DNA of 64,000 nucleotides. It comes from Brasenia schreberi. Lineage: Eukaryota > Streptophyta > Magnoliopsida > Nymphaeales > Cabombaceae. Shown piece by piece: positions 23,498 through 33,863 of this stretch (position 1 is its first letter; each line of letters starts with the position of its first letter). A program made the translations under genes and the position numbers. The stretch covers positions 5,925,001-5,989,000 of the forward strand of contig JAYKKT010000040.1 of NCBI GenBank assembly GCA_036023115.1, given 5' to 3'. The notes under the pieces were generated by a model. The model had not been told where the DNA came from. It made no database searches and saw only the letters and a list, made by a program, of their open reading frames with translations.

Positions 23498-26340
23498 CCT
23501 TCTCAAACTTGCAAGGTATATACCGAAAGTTTGTTCGATGAAAACATAAATCTATGAGCTGACAAGGATTTGGTGAAGAAATCTATCAACTGTAACTTTG
23601 AAGGAACATAGCACAAAGTCAATCTTTTCTTTAAGCATTCATCTCTAACATAGTGAGGATCTATCTCAATATGTTTGTTCTTATGAAAACTAATATTTAA
23701 AGCAATATACATAGCATTTTTATTGTCACAAAGCAATTTTGTTTAGTCCTCCAAGGTAACCTTCATGTCTGTTAGAAGGCCAGTGATCCAAAATATTTTA
23801 ATAGACGTGGTGGTCATGACTCTATATTATGATGCTATAGATGATAAAGACACCTTCTACTCCTTTTTGCACCTCAATGAAATTAGAGAATCGCCTAAAA
23901 ATATAAAAAATCAAGTGGTAGAATGTTTGTCATTAACATCCTCACCCTAGTCAGCATGAACATAAGCCATTGATTTTAAAGTAGATAATAGGTTAGAATA
24001 ATCCCCCTTTCAAGTGTATCCTTTATATATATTACAATCTTCATTACCGTACTCATGTGTACATTGGTGGGAGCTTGTTGAAACTCGCTTACCACATGTA
24101 TTGCGTGTGCTATGTCTGGTCGAGTGATGGTAAGATACGTCAATACTCCTATCATTTGTCTATAAGGAGTGAAACCTTCTAATTTTTCCCCATCCGTAGT
24201 CCTCAGCTTGGTCCCCATCACCTCAAGCATGCTTACTTTCTTGTCATCTGTCAATCCTTACCTAGCAAACTTTGTTTGTGACATAAAGTAACCCCTGTTA
24301 TTACGGGTTATTTCTATTCCCAAAAAATAATTAAAAACAATCACAATACTTGCATAAGTTTTTCTCACAAATAAGACAATATCAGTATAACAAGAGCGAA
24401 AATTTCGTAGATGCATAAAGTACTCAAATCTATCAAACTAACCCTTCAGATCTTTTTGGAGTCCATATAAAACCTTTTTAGTTTAAAAACATAGTTACTT
24501 GGAACAACGAATCCGCAAAATCGGCACAAATGTTTCTTCATAATCAATCTCATATTCTTAAGAGTACCCTTTAGCCACAAGCCTAACTTTGTACCTTTCA
24601 ATAGAACCATCACTATGTGTTTTGACCTTATAGACCCATCTACAACCAATTTCTTTTCTTTGAGTTTCGAAACAATATCCCAAGTTCAATTTCTTTCTAG
24701 AGCTTCTACTTCAACATTCATAGCTTTCCTCCATTCTAAGTTAGTTTTTGCTTGATCATAATGATTGGGTTCAAGAATGCTCGATATGATAGATATGTGA
24801 TTTATATACTATAGTTGAAATGATTCATAAGACAAATCTTTAAGGGGGGTTTATGATTCTTTTGATAGGAGTATTATCATTTGCTTTATTTATTCTTACA
24901 TAATGATGTTAATAGGGTCTTAACACATGTTCTCTTGTTTCAAGGTTTCGATATTCATCTTCTAGTTGAGTCATCCTATCTTCTTGTACTTGATCATTCT
25001 CATCAAACATTTCATACGATATTTCATCTAAAAAAGTATAACTTTCTTGTGAGTTTTGAGATTCATTTCCATAGTAACATTCATCTTCAATGAATTTGAC
25101 ATCTCTAAACACATAGTGTTTATCTTCTTTTGGATCATGATACATATACCCCTTTTTATCAATACCATACCCAAGAAACACACACTCAATGGCAAACACA
25201 CACTCAATGGCCTTGGAACTTAACTTATTATTGTTATCGGTATAGATATAGCATTTACACCCAAAAACTTTCAACCGATCATAACTAGGTTTATTAGAAA
25301 ATAATTTTTCTAGGAGAGAACAATTTTAAATTTTGGATGATGGCATTATATTTATCAAATATACGAATGTTATAACGACTTCGGCCCACAAATGTTTCGA
25401 AACCTATGTTGCATGGATACAGGTACGATACTGGTACCCAATACGGGTACGGGTACGAGGTACATAATTTAAAAAAAAAAAAAAAACTAAGGTACGGGAA
25501 CACCACTATTAAAAAACATAATAAAAAAATAATTTACATAAATATATATACACAATTATATATAGAACATTCTATATTTTAAAGAGCTCGTGTTTGGCAA
25601 ATAAATATCAAAGTCATGGAGGTAACCAAAGAATAATAGATGCTCAAATGCATAAACAACTCATCATGCTTCAAAAATGTACAGAAAGGACCTTTGATTA
25701 AGCTTGCTTTTGATGTCATGTTGTCATGTTCAAGTTATGCGTTGGCTTGAAGTTACGCCCATATTGTTGCAAGCACAGAGAACACCAGGCTTCTGCATGT
25801 TGAACATGAAAATTGAAACTACATGCATACCAGGAGAACATAAATAGGATTGATCTTATTCATATTGCATTTCTAAGCTTTCCAGTTTATCTCAAGTCAT
25901 AATATCAATCAGTCAAAAGGGATGACAATATTTATCTAAATAACCATCGCTTGACGTTGATTCAGCCATCCGCTGTTCTAGAACCATGTTAGAAGTGCAA
26001 CATACGTTTTGTTTCAGACATTCATGGAAACCCTGCCCTACAAGGCTTGAAATTTCACGCATCTAACTCACACAGAAGGATCCTTTAACATGTTGGACCC
26101 TATCATCTCCATATCTACCTCGGCCTGTAAGTCACAATACGGTTTATTTATGAGATTTGTCCGCTGCGCTCACTAAATCTCCGGTGACCCAGAAGACCGA
26201 AAGGTAAGCGCCGAAATCCTCTTAAGTGGTATCAGGGCCTGGTTCCCTGCAAAACAAAAACAGAGAGAAGAGAGTTAGAAAAAAAAATTTAAGAAAGAGA
26301 GAGAAGTCGGCGGTCGGACAGGGAAGTCAGAGGCAAGCCA

Positions 26341-26637
26341 ATGGAAAGCCCCAAAGGCAAAACCAAAGGCAAGCCGGTGGAAAGCCCTAAAGGCAAAACT
26401 AGAAGCAAGCCGGAAGAAAGCCTCAAAAAAGTAAAACAATGGCAAGCCGGAAAAAGCCCGAAAGCGAGAAAGAAACAGCAAGCGATGAACGGCCAGCAGC
26501 CAGCTAGAGTGCCTGAAAGAAGAAGAACACGACAGCCGACAGCCGACGCCAACGGTCAGCCATCGGTCGAACCCCTCTCTCTCTCTCTCTCTCTGGAAAA
26601 ATCCAGATCTGTAAAAGTTTTTTTTTCGCTTTTATAG
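26341..26637 (+). CDS. Leader ORF of Copia D, Lys/Pro/Ser repeats, unknown function
   Basis: 98 codons between the primer-binding site and gag. The first ~45 residues are built from imperfect copies of a 10-14 residue unit (ESPKGKTKGKP, ESPKGKTRSKP, ESLKKVKQ), encoded by ~40-bp imperfect tandem repeats starting at ~26310. Very basic and presumably disordered. It may be non-coding leader that happens to be open; no homologue is recognised. Confidence 0.3.
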   Translation: MESPKGKTKGKPVESPKGKTRSKPEESLKKVKQWQAGKSPKARKKQQAMNGQQPARVPERRRTRQPTADANGQPSVEPLSLSLSLEKSRSVKVFFSLL

Positions 26638-27220
26638 CGATATAAATAAAATATTAAAAAAAACCACGGCGGGAAAACCAGTGGTTTTCAAAACCGCCTC
26701 GGGTTTTGAGAGAGAAAGATAGAAATGCCCCCCGTCGTTTTCTGATTATTACGAAATTGCCACGGTAAAAGGACAGGTTTACCCCTTGGCCGTTTTTGAA
26801 AATTACAAAAATACTGAGGGCTGTTAATTTACGGTATTATCCAACCCGGTTTGGAAAATATATTTTCTGTCATTCAGTCAAAAGACAAGTTTACCTCTAT
26901 TCCTTTGAAAAATTACAGATTCGCCTTAAGAGTTAAAATTACGATTTTAATTCCGATCAGTTACAAATTTTACAAGAATACTAAATAGTGATTTTACGAG
27001 TTTGTCCTTGTGATTTTATAAAATACAAAAAGAAACAAATAAGTAAAATTACAGATTTATCTTTTGGTATTCGTTTAAGGGTTTAGAGACAGAAAAACCC
27101 TTAGGAAAATTATTAGTTTTTTCAATTCTACATCAAGTTAACGTGTTTCTTGCTTTGTATTTCTTCTTTGTTTCCTTTAGAAAGAAAAAGACCGCTTGCT
27201 TAATATTTTGCCAAACAAAA

Positions 27221-28060
27221 ATGAGTTCTAGGATAAGTGTATCCGAACTAGCAAAAACAGAAAAACTAAACGGTCTGAACTTCCAGACATTGAAGAGAAG
27301 AATCATGTTAGCTCTAACACTAAAAGGTGTAGAGTATGTGTTAAAGGAAACAGTGCGTCCTCCACCACCAGACACAAATCAACAACAGTTAGAAATGTAT
27401 AAAACATTTCTAAAAGATGATACCATAGCAAGAACTCTAATGTTAACTTATATGGAGGATGACCTGATTAGAGTCTTTGAAGAATCTGAGACTGCAAAAG
27501 AGTTGTTTGACTCGTTAACAGCTAAGTATGATACAACTACAAAGTTCCATATGCAGTTACTACTATAAAAATACAACTAATTTAGAATGAAAGAAGGAGA
27601 AAATATAGTAGAAGATATGAATCATATGTTGGTAATGGCTAGGGATTTAGCCGTAGCAAAATCAGTTATCCCCGAACCAATGCAGATATCAACTATACTG
27701 AACAGTCTACCTCTATAATTGAATATGGTCACCACTGCCTTAAGGTTAGGGCCTGAAATCAACCTTTTGGAATTGCCCCTAAAGCTTGCAATTGAGCAAG
27801 AACACATGCTCAAAAATAAAAAGGAAAAACTACTAGTAGTCTAGGATGAGTTGGCATCTAACTCCAAATCCAACCAGAAAAAGAAACCAAATAAAAAGTT
27901 TGGTAAGAATAATAAGAAAGGCGGTCAAGCTTTTAAGAAATCACAGAAAATCGCTTCTCGGATCAAGTGCTTCAATTGTGGAAAGATGGGGCACTATAAG
28001 AGGGACTGCCGCAACAATAAAGGAACCCACAGCGCGGACAATCGGAGAAGTAGGACATAA
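27221..28060 (+). pseudogene. Copia D gag remnant with zinc knuckle
   Basis: Starts MSSRISVSELAKTEKLNG and continues with the UBN2-type gag core (TLKRRIMLALTLKGVEYVLK). A stop occurs at 27566-27568, more follow at ~27717 and 27842, and a 69-codon frame (27851-28060) ends with the CCHC knuckle CFNCGKMGHYKRDC. Gag would form the virus-like particle. Confidence 0.8.
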
Positions 28061-31000
28061 TTTGTGTAATTTCAGAATGCTTATACTTAGACCGCCCAGT
28101 TACAGGTTGGTGGATAGACTCCGAAGCTAAAAGACACATATCAAAAACCAAGGAATAGGCAATTGATCTAAAGGAATATCAACCCGGAGAACATCGTGTG
28201 TACATGGAAAATAATATTTTTTCAGATGTTTTGGGTATTGGATCCTTTAGGATATTTGTACAAAACAAACCAATTGTACTGACCGATGTTAATTGTGTCA
28301 TATATAAGGCGTAATCTGGTCTCGGTCCCTCTCTTAGTAAAGAAAGGTTTTGAAGTTAGGTTTATACTTAACAAGGAGACTATGGGAAAACATGGGAGAA
28401 TCTTGTTCTCAAGAGAATTTGATGTAAAACATGGACTGTTCAAGTTATCCAATAATGAAAGTCATCAATCTTCTGTTTATATTGAAAGTGTATTTTCTGT
28501 TGATGTGAATATGTGGCATAAACACCTAGGGCATATAAGTCTAGAAAAGTTGAGGAAATTATCCAACTTTGACTTATTACCCGGATTTGAGGAAAAAACT
28601 TTCAACAAATGTGAAGCTTGCATACAAGGAAAAATGATAAGGAAAGTCTTTCCAAAGGAAACAAAAAGGGCAACAACCCTGTTAGAGATTATTCACACAG
28701 ATTTATGTGGACCTTTCAGAGTAAAGACACATCAAGAAAATGGTTACTTTATAACCTTTATCGATCATTACTCTAGATATATGTATCTATATTTTTTAGC
28801 ACATAAATCAGAGGCACTTGAAGCATTTAAAGAATATAAACAAAAAGTGAAAAATCAATTGGGGCATACTATCAAAGTCTTGAGATCAGACAAAGGAGGT
28901 GAGTATACCTCAGCAGAATTTTTAGAATTTTGTAAAGACTTTGGTATTACTAAACAAAATACAATGCCTAGAACACCTCAACAAAATGGTGTAGCTGAAA
29001 GATACAATAGAACCTTGTTGAATATGACAAGGTCTATAATTATTGATGCCTCTCTACCAAGGGTCTTTTAGGGAGAAGCGATAAGTACAACTATTTACGT
29101 GCTCAATAGAGTACCATGTAAAGCTGTGTTCACTACACCATATGAGATGTGGTTTGGGAGAAAACCCAACCTAGGTTATCTCAGGAGATGGGGATCAATT
29201 GCACATGTCAAGATCCTTGAACAGTCTAGAGATAAACTAGACAGTAGGTCCTTGAGGTGTATATTTATTGGATATCCAAAAGGTTCAAAAGGATATCGGT
29301 TCTATCATAAGGACCAAGGACTCATTGAAAGCAGAGATGTTGAATTCTTAGAAGATTCTAAGAATGACATCCTAAAAAACAATGAAGAGTATGTTGATGA
29401 TTTGGTAGATTTTGACCAATCATCTTTTGAGCCCATAGAAAAACTTCCTGAAACTATCAATACTTTAATTGGACATAAGAAGTCAAGAGCCACTCCATCC
29501 TATTTAAAGGATTATCACACTTATCTCTTACAAGAAGTGTGTAATTCGGTAGATTTAGATGAATTGACTAATAACTTGACTTATCAGCAAACAATGAATT
29601 CTTCAGAAGCAACAGACTGGGAGAAAGCCATGGATGAGGAAATTGAATCCATTGAGAAAAACCAAGTCTGGGAATTGACTGATTTGCCAAAAGGAAGAAA
29701 AGCTATAGGTTGTAAATGGGTTTTGAAAAAGAAATATAAGGTTAATGGTACAATTGACAAGTTTAAAGCGAGGTTGGTTGCAAAGGATTTTTCGCAAAAG
29801 GAGGGGATAGATTATGTTGAGACATATTCCCCAATTGTGAAATTTGCATCCATACGTATAATCCTGTCAATATCTGCATACTATGATTTGAATTTACATC
29901 AGTTAGATGTAAAGTCCACCTTTCTAAATGGCGATTTAGAAGAAATCATAACCCGAAGGATTTGTGATTGAAGGCCAAGAAGATAAAGTGTATAGGTTGA
30001 AAAAATCCCTATATGGCCTAAAATAGTCACCTCGCCAATGGTATTTGACTTTTTAAAATGTCATTATAGAACTTGGGTTTGTGGCTAACAAACTTGATCA
30101 CTGTGTTTATGTTTGGAATAGTGGGAGCCACTTTGTCATCTTATCTTTCTATGTCGATGACATATTGTTGACTGGAAATGACAATGAAATGATTGTCAAA
30201 ACCAAGTCATGGTTGAACTCCAAGTTCGAAATGAAAGATATGGGAGAAGCATCCTATATCTTGGGTATAAAGATCTCTCGAGATAGAGGATCTAGACTCT
30301 TATGCCTGAGTCAAGAGAGATATATAGACTATATCCTCAAGAAGTTCAAAATGGGTGAATGCAAGTCTGCAGATACACCTGTTGTAAAAGGGGTGAAACT
30401 AAGTAAGGCTGATTGTCCCGGTGAAGGAGACGATAAGCCTAATATTCTTTATGCTCAAGCTGTTGGCAGCTTAATGTATGTTATGTTATGTACAAGACCT
30501 GATATCAGCTTTGCTATTGGTCTTGTCAGTAGATATCAAGGTAATCCAGGTTGGCAGCATTGGATAGCTGTAAAAAGGATTCTAAGATATCTGAAAGGAA
30601 CAAAGGACTTGAAACTATGTTTTCAAGCAAATGAACTAGAAGTGGTAGGATACTCAAACGCTGACTGGGGGCAAAGATGATAACAAATCAACCTCAGAAC
30701 AAATATTCTTATTTGAAGGTAGTGCTATTTCTTGGGCATGTAAGAAACAGGGCTGTGTAGCGTTGCATACACAAGAAGCTGAGTATATTGCTTGTTGTAT
30801 GGCTGCAACAAGTGTTGTCTAAATAAGCCGCTTCATACGTGATTTGAAGCTGGAAATAACAGATGAGTCGGTGGTTATCTATTGCGATAACAATGCAGCA
30901 ATTACTCTTATTAAGAGTGGAGCAGATTGCTCAAAAAGCAAGCATATAATGGTAAAATACCACTATGTTCATGATATGGTTATGAGAAAGGAAATATCCA

Positions 31001-31119
31001 TCTCATACATGCCAACAGAAGACATGTTGGCAGACCCCTTAACCAAAGGCATAACGAAAGAACTCTTCTCAAAACATGTTAGAAACATGGGTTTGAGATA
31101 TGTTGTTGTATAGGTAAAT

Positions 31120-31994
31120 AACCATACAACGGGTGATTTGTTGTGTAGGGAAATAACCACACAACAGGTTCTGCTACGTGGTTAAAGAATCAACAAAACA
31201 AGGCATATCCATGCCATGAATGGAAGGATTAAGAAAGTAAAAGATAACAATTACATGATAGAACTCTTCTACTTCTTGTAAATTGCAATTGCTCTCTATC
31301 TCAACCGATGCTTGTTTTGATCCGCAAAATAAATGCTATACATGCACATAAAGAACCAATTAAACAAACATTTGAATTGTAAAAATTTCCAAGCGAAAAT
31401 GAACACTGGTTTTCGTGAGATCATGCAAATCTAGAAGAGAAAAAAGGGTTTGACAACATATAGACTACCCAAAACAAGAAATTAACCAACATTCTCAAAC
31501 CCCATCAAACCCAAATGGGGAATGACGTTACTAATTCAAAATCACCAAATAGGCAACCAAAAATTCTTAAATTCTTCCTTACATTTCATGATGAAACCGA
31601 AAAAAAGACAATAAAGAAATATCTACTTATTCACCTTCTCAACATAGATTCAAACACTTTTCTTGCACACAGGAGGCAGGAGAAAAAGATCGGTGGCGTG
31701 AGGTAGGGAAAAAGAGAAAAAAGATCACACCGAATTTTGAACTTACACGAAGGCGCATAGTTGTGCGATACCTCAAACCATTTTTGTGTTTGGCGAATCT
31801 CGTCTTCAGTTTCTCCTGCCACGAAATCGAAGTAGCGAGGAGCGAAGAACTCATAGTTCTCATCAATCTGCACCAGATTGCTTCTTCTACATCGCCCGAC
31901 ATCGTATCCAACACAAAAATATCTACGATCAGTAATGCAAGAAATCCTAAATCTCACGAGCACCTCTTCTTTAGAAAGAGAAAGGGAAAGAAGA
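31120..31994. other. Right interior of the TIR element, no assigned gene
   Basis: After the Copia D RNase H the sequence turns AT-rich. Two near repeats of GGTAAATAACCATACAAC / GGGAAATAACCACACAAC lie at ~31114-31165. Short frames at 31515-31914 lack known domains. Confidence 0.35.
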
Positions 31995-32867
31995 GATGTG
32001 GGTACCCAATATGGGATCCTTGGGTACACATACAGGTATACGCACACATATACCAGAACGCCATTTGTGGTATCGATATGTACCAAACGTACCGATATGC
32101 GTACCCATACCCAGTACGTATTGGATACGAGTACGTCGCCCAAAAGGACGTACCCATGCAACGTAGTTGGGAACTTTACTAGCTAATAACAAAGTTATAG
32201 TAGTTTCAATAATATGTCTATGTTTTCTTCCGACTAAACCATTTTGTTATGGGATTTTGGAGCAAGATTTTGTATGTCAAATTTCATTTTCTTTTTGATA
32301 ATTTTTAAAGTCATTTGAGAGATATTCACCCCCGGAATCGATTCTTAAGATTTTAATATTAGTTTCAAATTAGGTCTTAATCATATTTTGAAAATTCAAG
32401 AAATATTTTAATCTTCCAATTTATATTTCAAGAAATATATCAAGTGTGTTGAGTGAAGTCATCTACAAAAATAACATAGTAAGTCACTCCTTTTGAGGTT
32501 ATGGGAGTAGGTCCCCAAACATCGGAATGTACTAATTCAAATGCCTTATTTGTGATAAATGTTTTATCGCCAAATGATGCATGGTGTGTTTTGCCAAAAA
32601 TACAATCTTTATAAATGAAATCATTCTTTTTCTTGGATATTTATCCATGGATAATTGTTCATTTTGTTTACATAAATGTACCCAAATCTTTTGTGCCAAA
32701 GCCAAAAATCATTACAAGTAATCCCACAAGTTCCAAAATTTGACATAACTAAATTATCCATGGCGTAGAGACCTCATTATCTATGTTCTTGCTTCGACAC
32801 ATGGTTTTCCACCATACATCCATTTAGTGAGAAGATAACAATGCAACCATTATCACAAATTTGAGAA

Positions 32868-32996
32868 ACAATAAAGAATGATCTAGCTTATTGTGAGTTA
32901 ACTGCTAACATGGCACATGATAGAGCTTTGTGGAAACAAAGAATCCATGTAATCGACCCTGTCTAGTATGGGAAAAGGCTTAGTTGTTGTTGTATA
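32868..32996 (+). mobile_element. RTE LINE 3' fragment (copy 5) in Copia C
   Basis: ~130 bases of RTE 3' end (GAAACAATAAAGAATGATCT through GGGAAAAGGCTTAGTTG with a short TTG tail) interrupt Copia C between the protease and pre-integrase parts. A target duplication is not visible. Confidence 0.8.
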
Positions 32997-33160
32997 AAAC
33001 GTACTTGAGGTATTTTAAAAGAATTACTTTCTAAATTTTCAATTTTTTTAACATCCAGTTTAGTTTCATCAGCTATAAATACTTGTGCTCTAGCTTGTGT
33101 GCATCTGTCTAATAATTTATATTCATTAGTCATATGAAAAGAAGCACTTAAATCTAAAAA

Positions 33161-33451
33161 TCATGGCATAAATACTTGTGCTCTAGCTTCTATTGTCTCT
33201 TGGTAGTGGTTGTGTCTAGAGAAATCGATGAGGATTGCGTTCCAAGCGACGTCGTTCTTGGGGTGGATGGTGTTGAAGAGAAGGATAGCATAATAGAGGT
33301 CGTCGGATTTAACGTAGGCTAAAAGAAGCTTCATTAGGAGGTAAACGATAATGAATCTTTTGGCTGCTAACAAGCGTGCATGGAGGATCTTTTTTTTTAA
33401 GAGGTTTCTATCAAAGATGCATCGTTGTAACAAAGAAGAAAGAGAGCTCAT
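33161..33451 (-). pseudogene. PPR-protein gene fragment (N-terminal)
   Basis: A 96-codon minus-strand frame reads MSSLSSLLQRC, then HARLLAAKRF, LLAYVKSDDLYYAILLFNTI and NDVAWNAILIDFSRHNHYQE. It has the look of the first two repeats of a plant PLS-type PPR protein (HA+LL...A+.LF+.I...W+A+I). It breaks off at ~33190, where Copia C protease sequence begins. On its upstream side, an LTR and primer-binding site lie at 33581-33863. Fragment only; no full PPR gene around it. Confidence 0.6.
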
Positions 33452-33580
33452 TCCCCACCTTTCTCTTTCGTTGTTTACATGGTTGCTTCTTCTCTGACAC
33501 TATCGTTGCAAACTAAAGTACAAAAACACACAAAGTAGAACCATTATGCCACACAAACCATTGCTCTCATCAGTAGTAGA

Positions 33581-33863
33581 GTCTCCGATACCATGTTGGA
33601 ATTCACAGAGAAGGGCAGTGGATGATCGAACATGATAAATAGTGAATTGATTGAAGGAGGGGGCAAACCCTCCATTGGAGGCCGCCCCCTCTTTCTCTCT
33701 CTATTAATCCGAAACCCTTAACCTAATACAAGTTGAACCAATCCTTATATAATGGATTGTCAACATAAAATGACTAAAATGTCCTTAGTAATAAGGACTA
33801 TTATAATAATACCTAAAATATCAAAATTTACTAAAATAGCACTAATCAACATATTCTTCAACA
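33581..33863 (-). repeat. LTR (33594-33863) with adjacent Met-type primer-binding site
   Basis: On the minus strand the 270-bp block starts TGTTGAAGAATATG at 33863 and ends CCAACA at 33594. It is followed at once by TGGTATCGGAGAC (33593-33581), an initiator-Met-like primer-binding site with one change. This is a classic 5' LTR/PBS junction. It does not resemble the Copia C 3' LTR, so it belongs to another element whose body is missing or replaced by the PPR fragment. Confidence 0.6.

Larger units (their letters stand above)
26227..31113 (+). mobile_element. Copia LTR retrotransposon D internal region, decayed
   Basis: A primer-binding site TGGTATCAGGGCCTGG at 26227-26242 (initiator-Met type, one change) starts it. 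It is followed by a leader, gag (27221-27568, then continuing with stops) and the gag zinc knuckle CFNCGKMGHYKRDC (~27970-28010). Next come integrase (28286-29071, DHYSRYMYLY, SDKGGEYTSAEF, QQNGVAERYNR), reverse transcriptase (29600-30680, WVLKKKYKVNGTIDKFKARL, YVDDILLTGND) and RNase H (30640-31113, CDNNAAITLIKSG, ADPLTKGI). There are premature stops in gag, at 29069 (a Trp codon changed to TAG) and near 29950, plus frameshifts. LTRs are not recognisable on either side. Confidence 0.9.
25404..32166. mobile_element. Non-autonomous TIR DNA transposon (hAT-like, 8-bp TSD) carrying Copia D
   Basis: The ends are inverted: CTATGTTGCATGGATAC at 25404 against CTACGTTGCATGGGTAC read inward from 32166. 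Both ends carry subterminal GTAC-rich words (GGTACCCAATACGGGTACGG at 25430s; similar at 31995-32150). A poly-A tract is at ~25470-25486. No transposase was found in the non-Copia parts (25490-26200, 31120-31990). An 8-bp duplication favours hAT, but the superfamily is an inference. Confidence 0.65.
25396..32174. repeat. 8-bp target duplication of the nested TIR element
   Basis: TTCGAAAC at 25396-25403 and TTGGGAAC at 32167-32174 match at six of eight bases. With one copy and the insert removed, the Copia C integrase frame reads LASKVPKHLWAEVV without a break. That supports the boundary independently of the TIRs. Confidence 0.7.
23070..33165 (-). mobile_element. Copia LTR retrotransposon C, 5'-deleted and split by a nested element
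   Basis: In element order on the minus strand: a protease-like start FLDLSASFHMTNEYKLLD near 33100-33163 (usual DSGA changed to DLSA), pre-integrase WLWHKRFGYI (~32690-32710) and integrase parts (32170-32640). After a 6.8 kb insertion (25404-32166) come HLWAEVV (~25370-25390), the FGCKCYIYTDNNNK segment (24909-25274), reverse transcriptase (24446-24649) and RNase H (23503-24254, CDNKNAMYIALN and RPDIAHAIHVVSEF). gag and the 5' LTR are missing. Many stops; inactive. Confidence 0.85.

Noticed and set aside
33594..33863. 5' LTR of Copia C
   Set aside because: It shows no similarity to the 23070-23497 LTR and is separated from the Copia C protease by a PPR fragment.
33594..33863. Solo LTR
   Set aside because: Flanking 5-mers do not match, and a primer-binding site adjoins its inner end.
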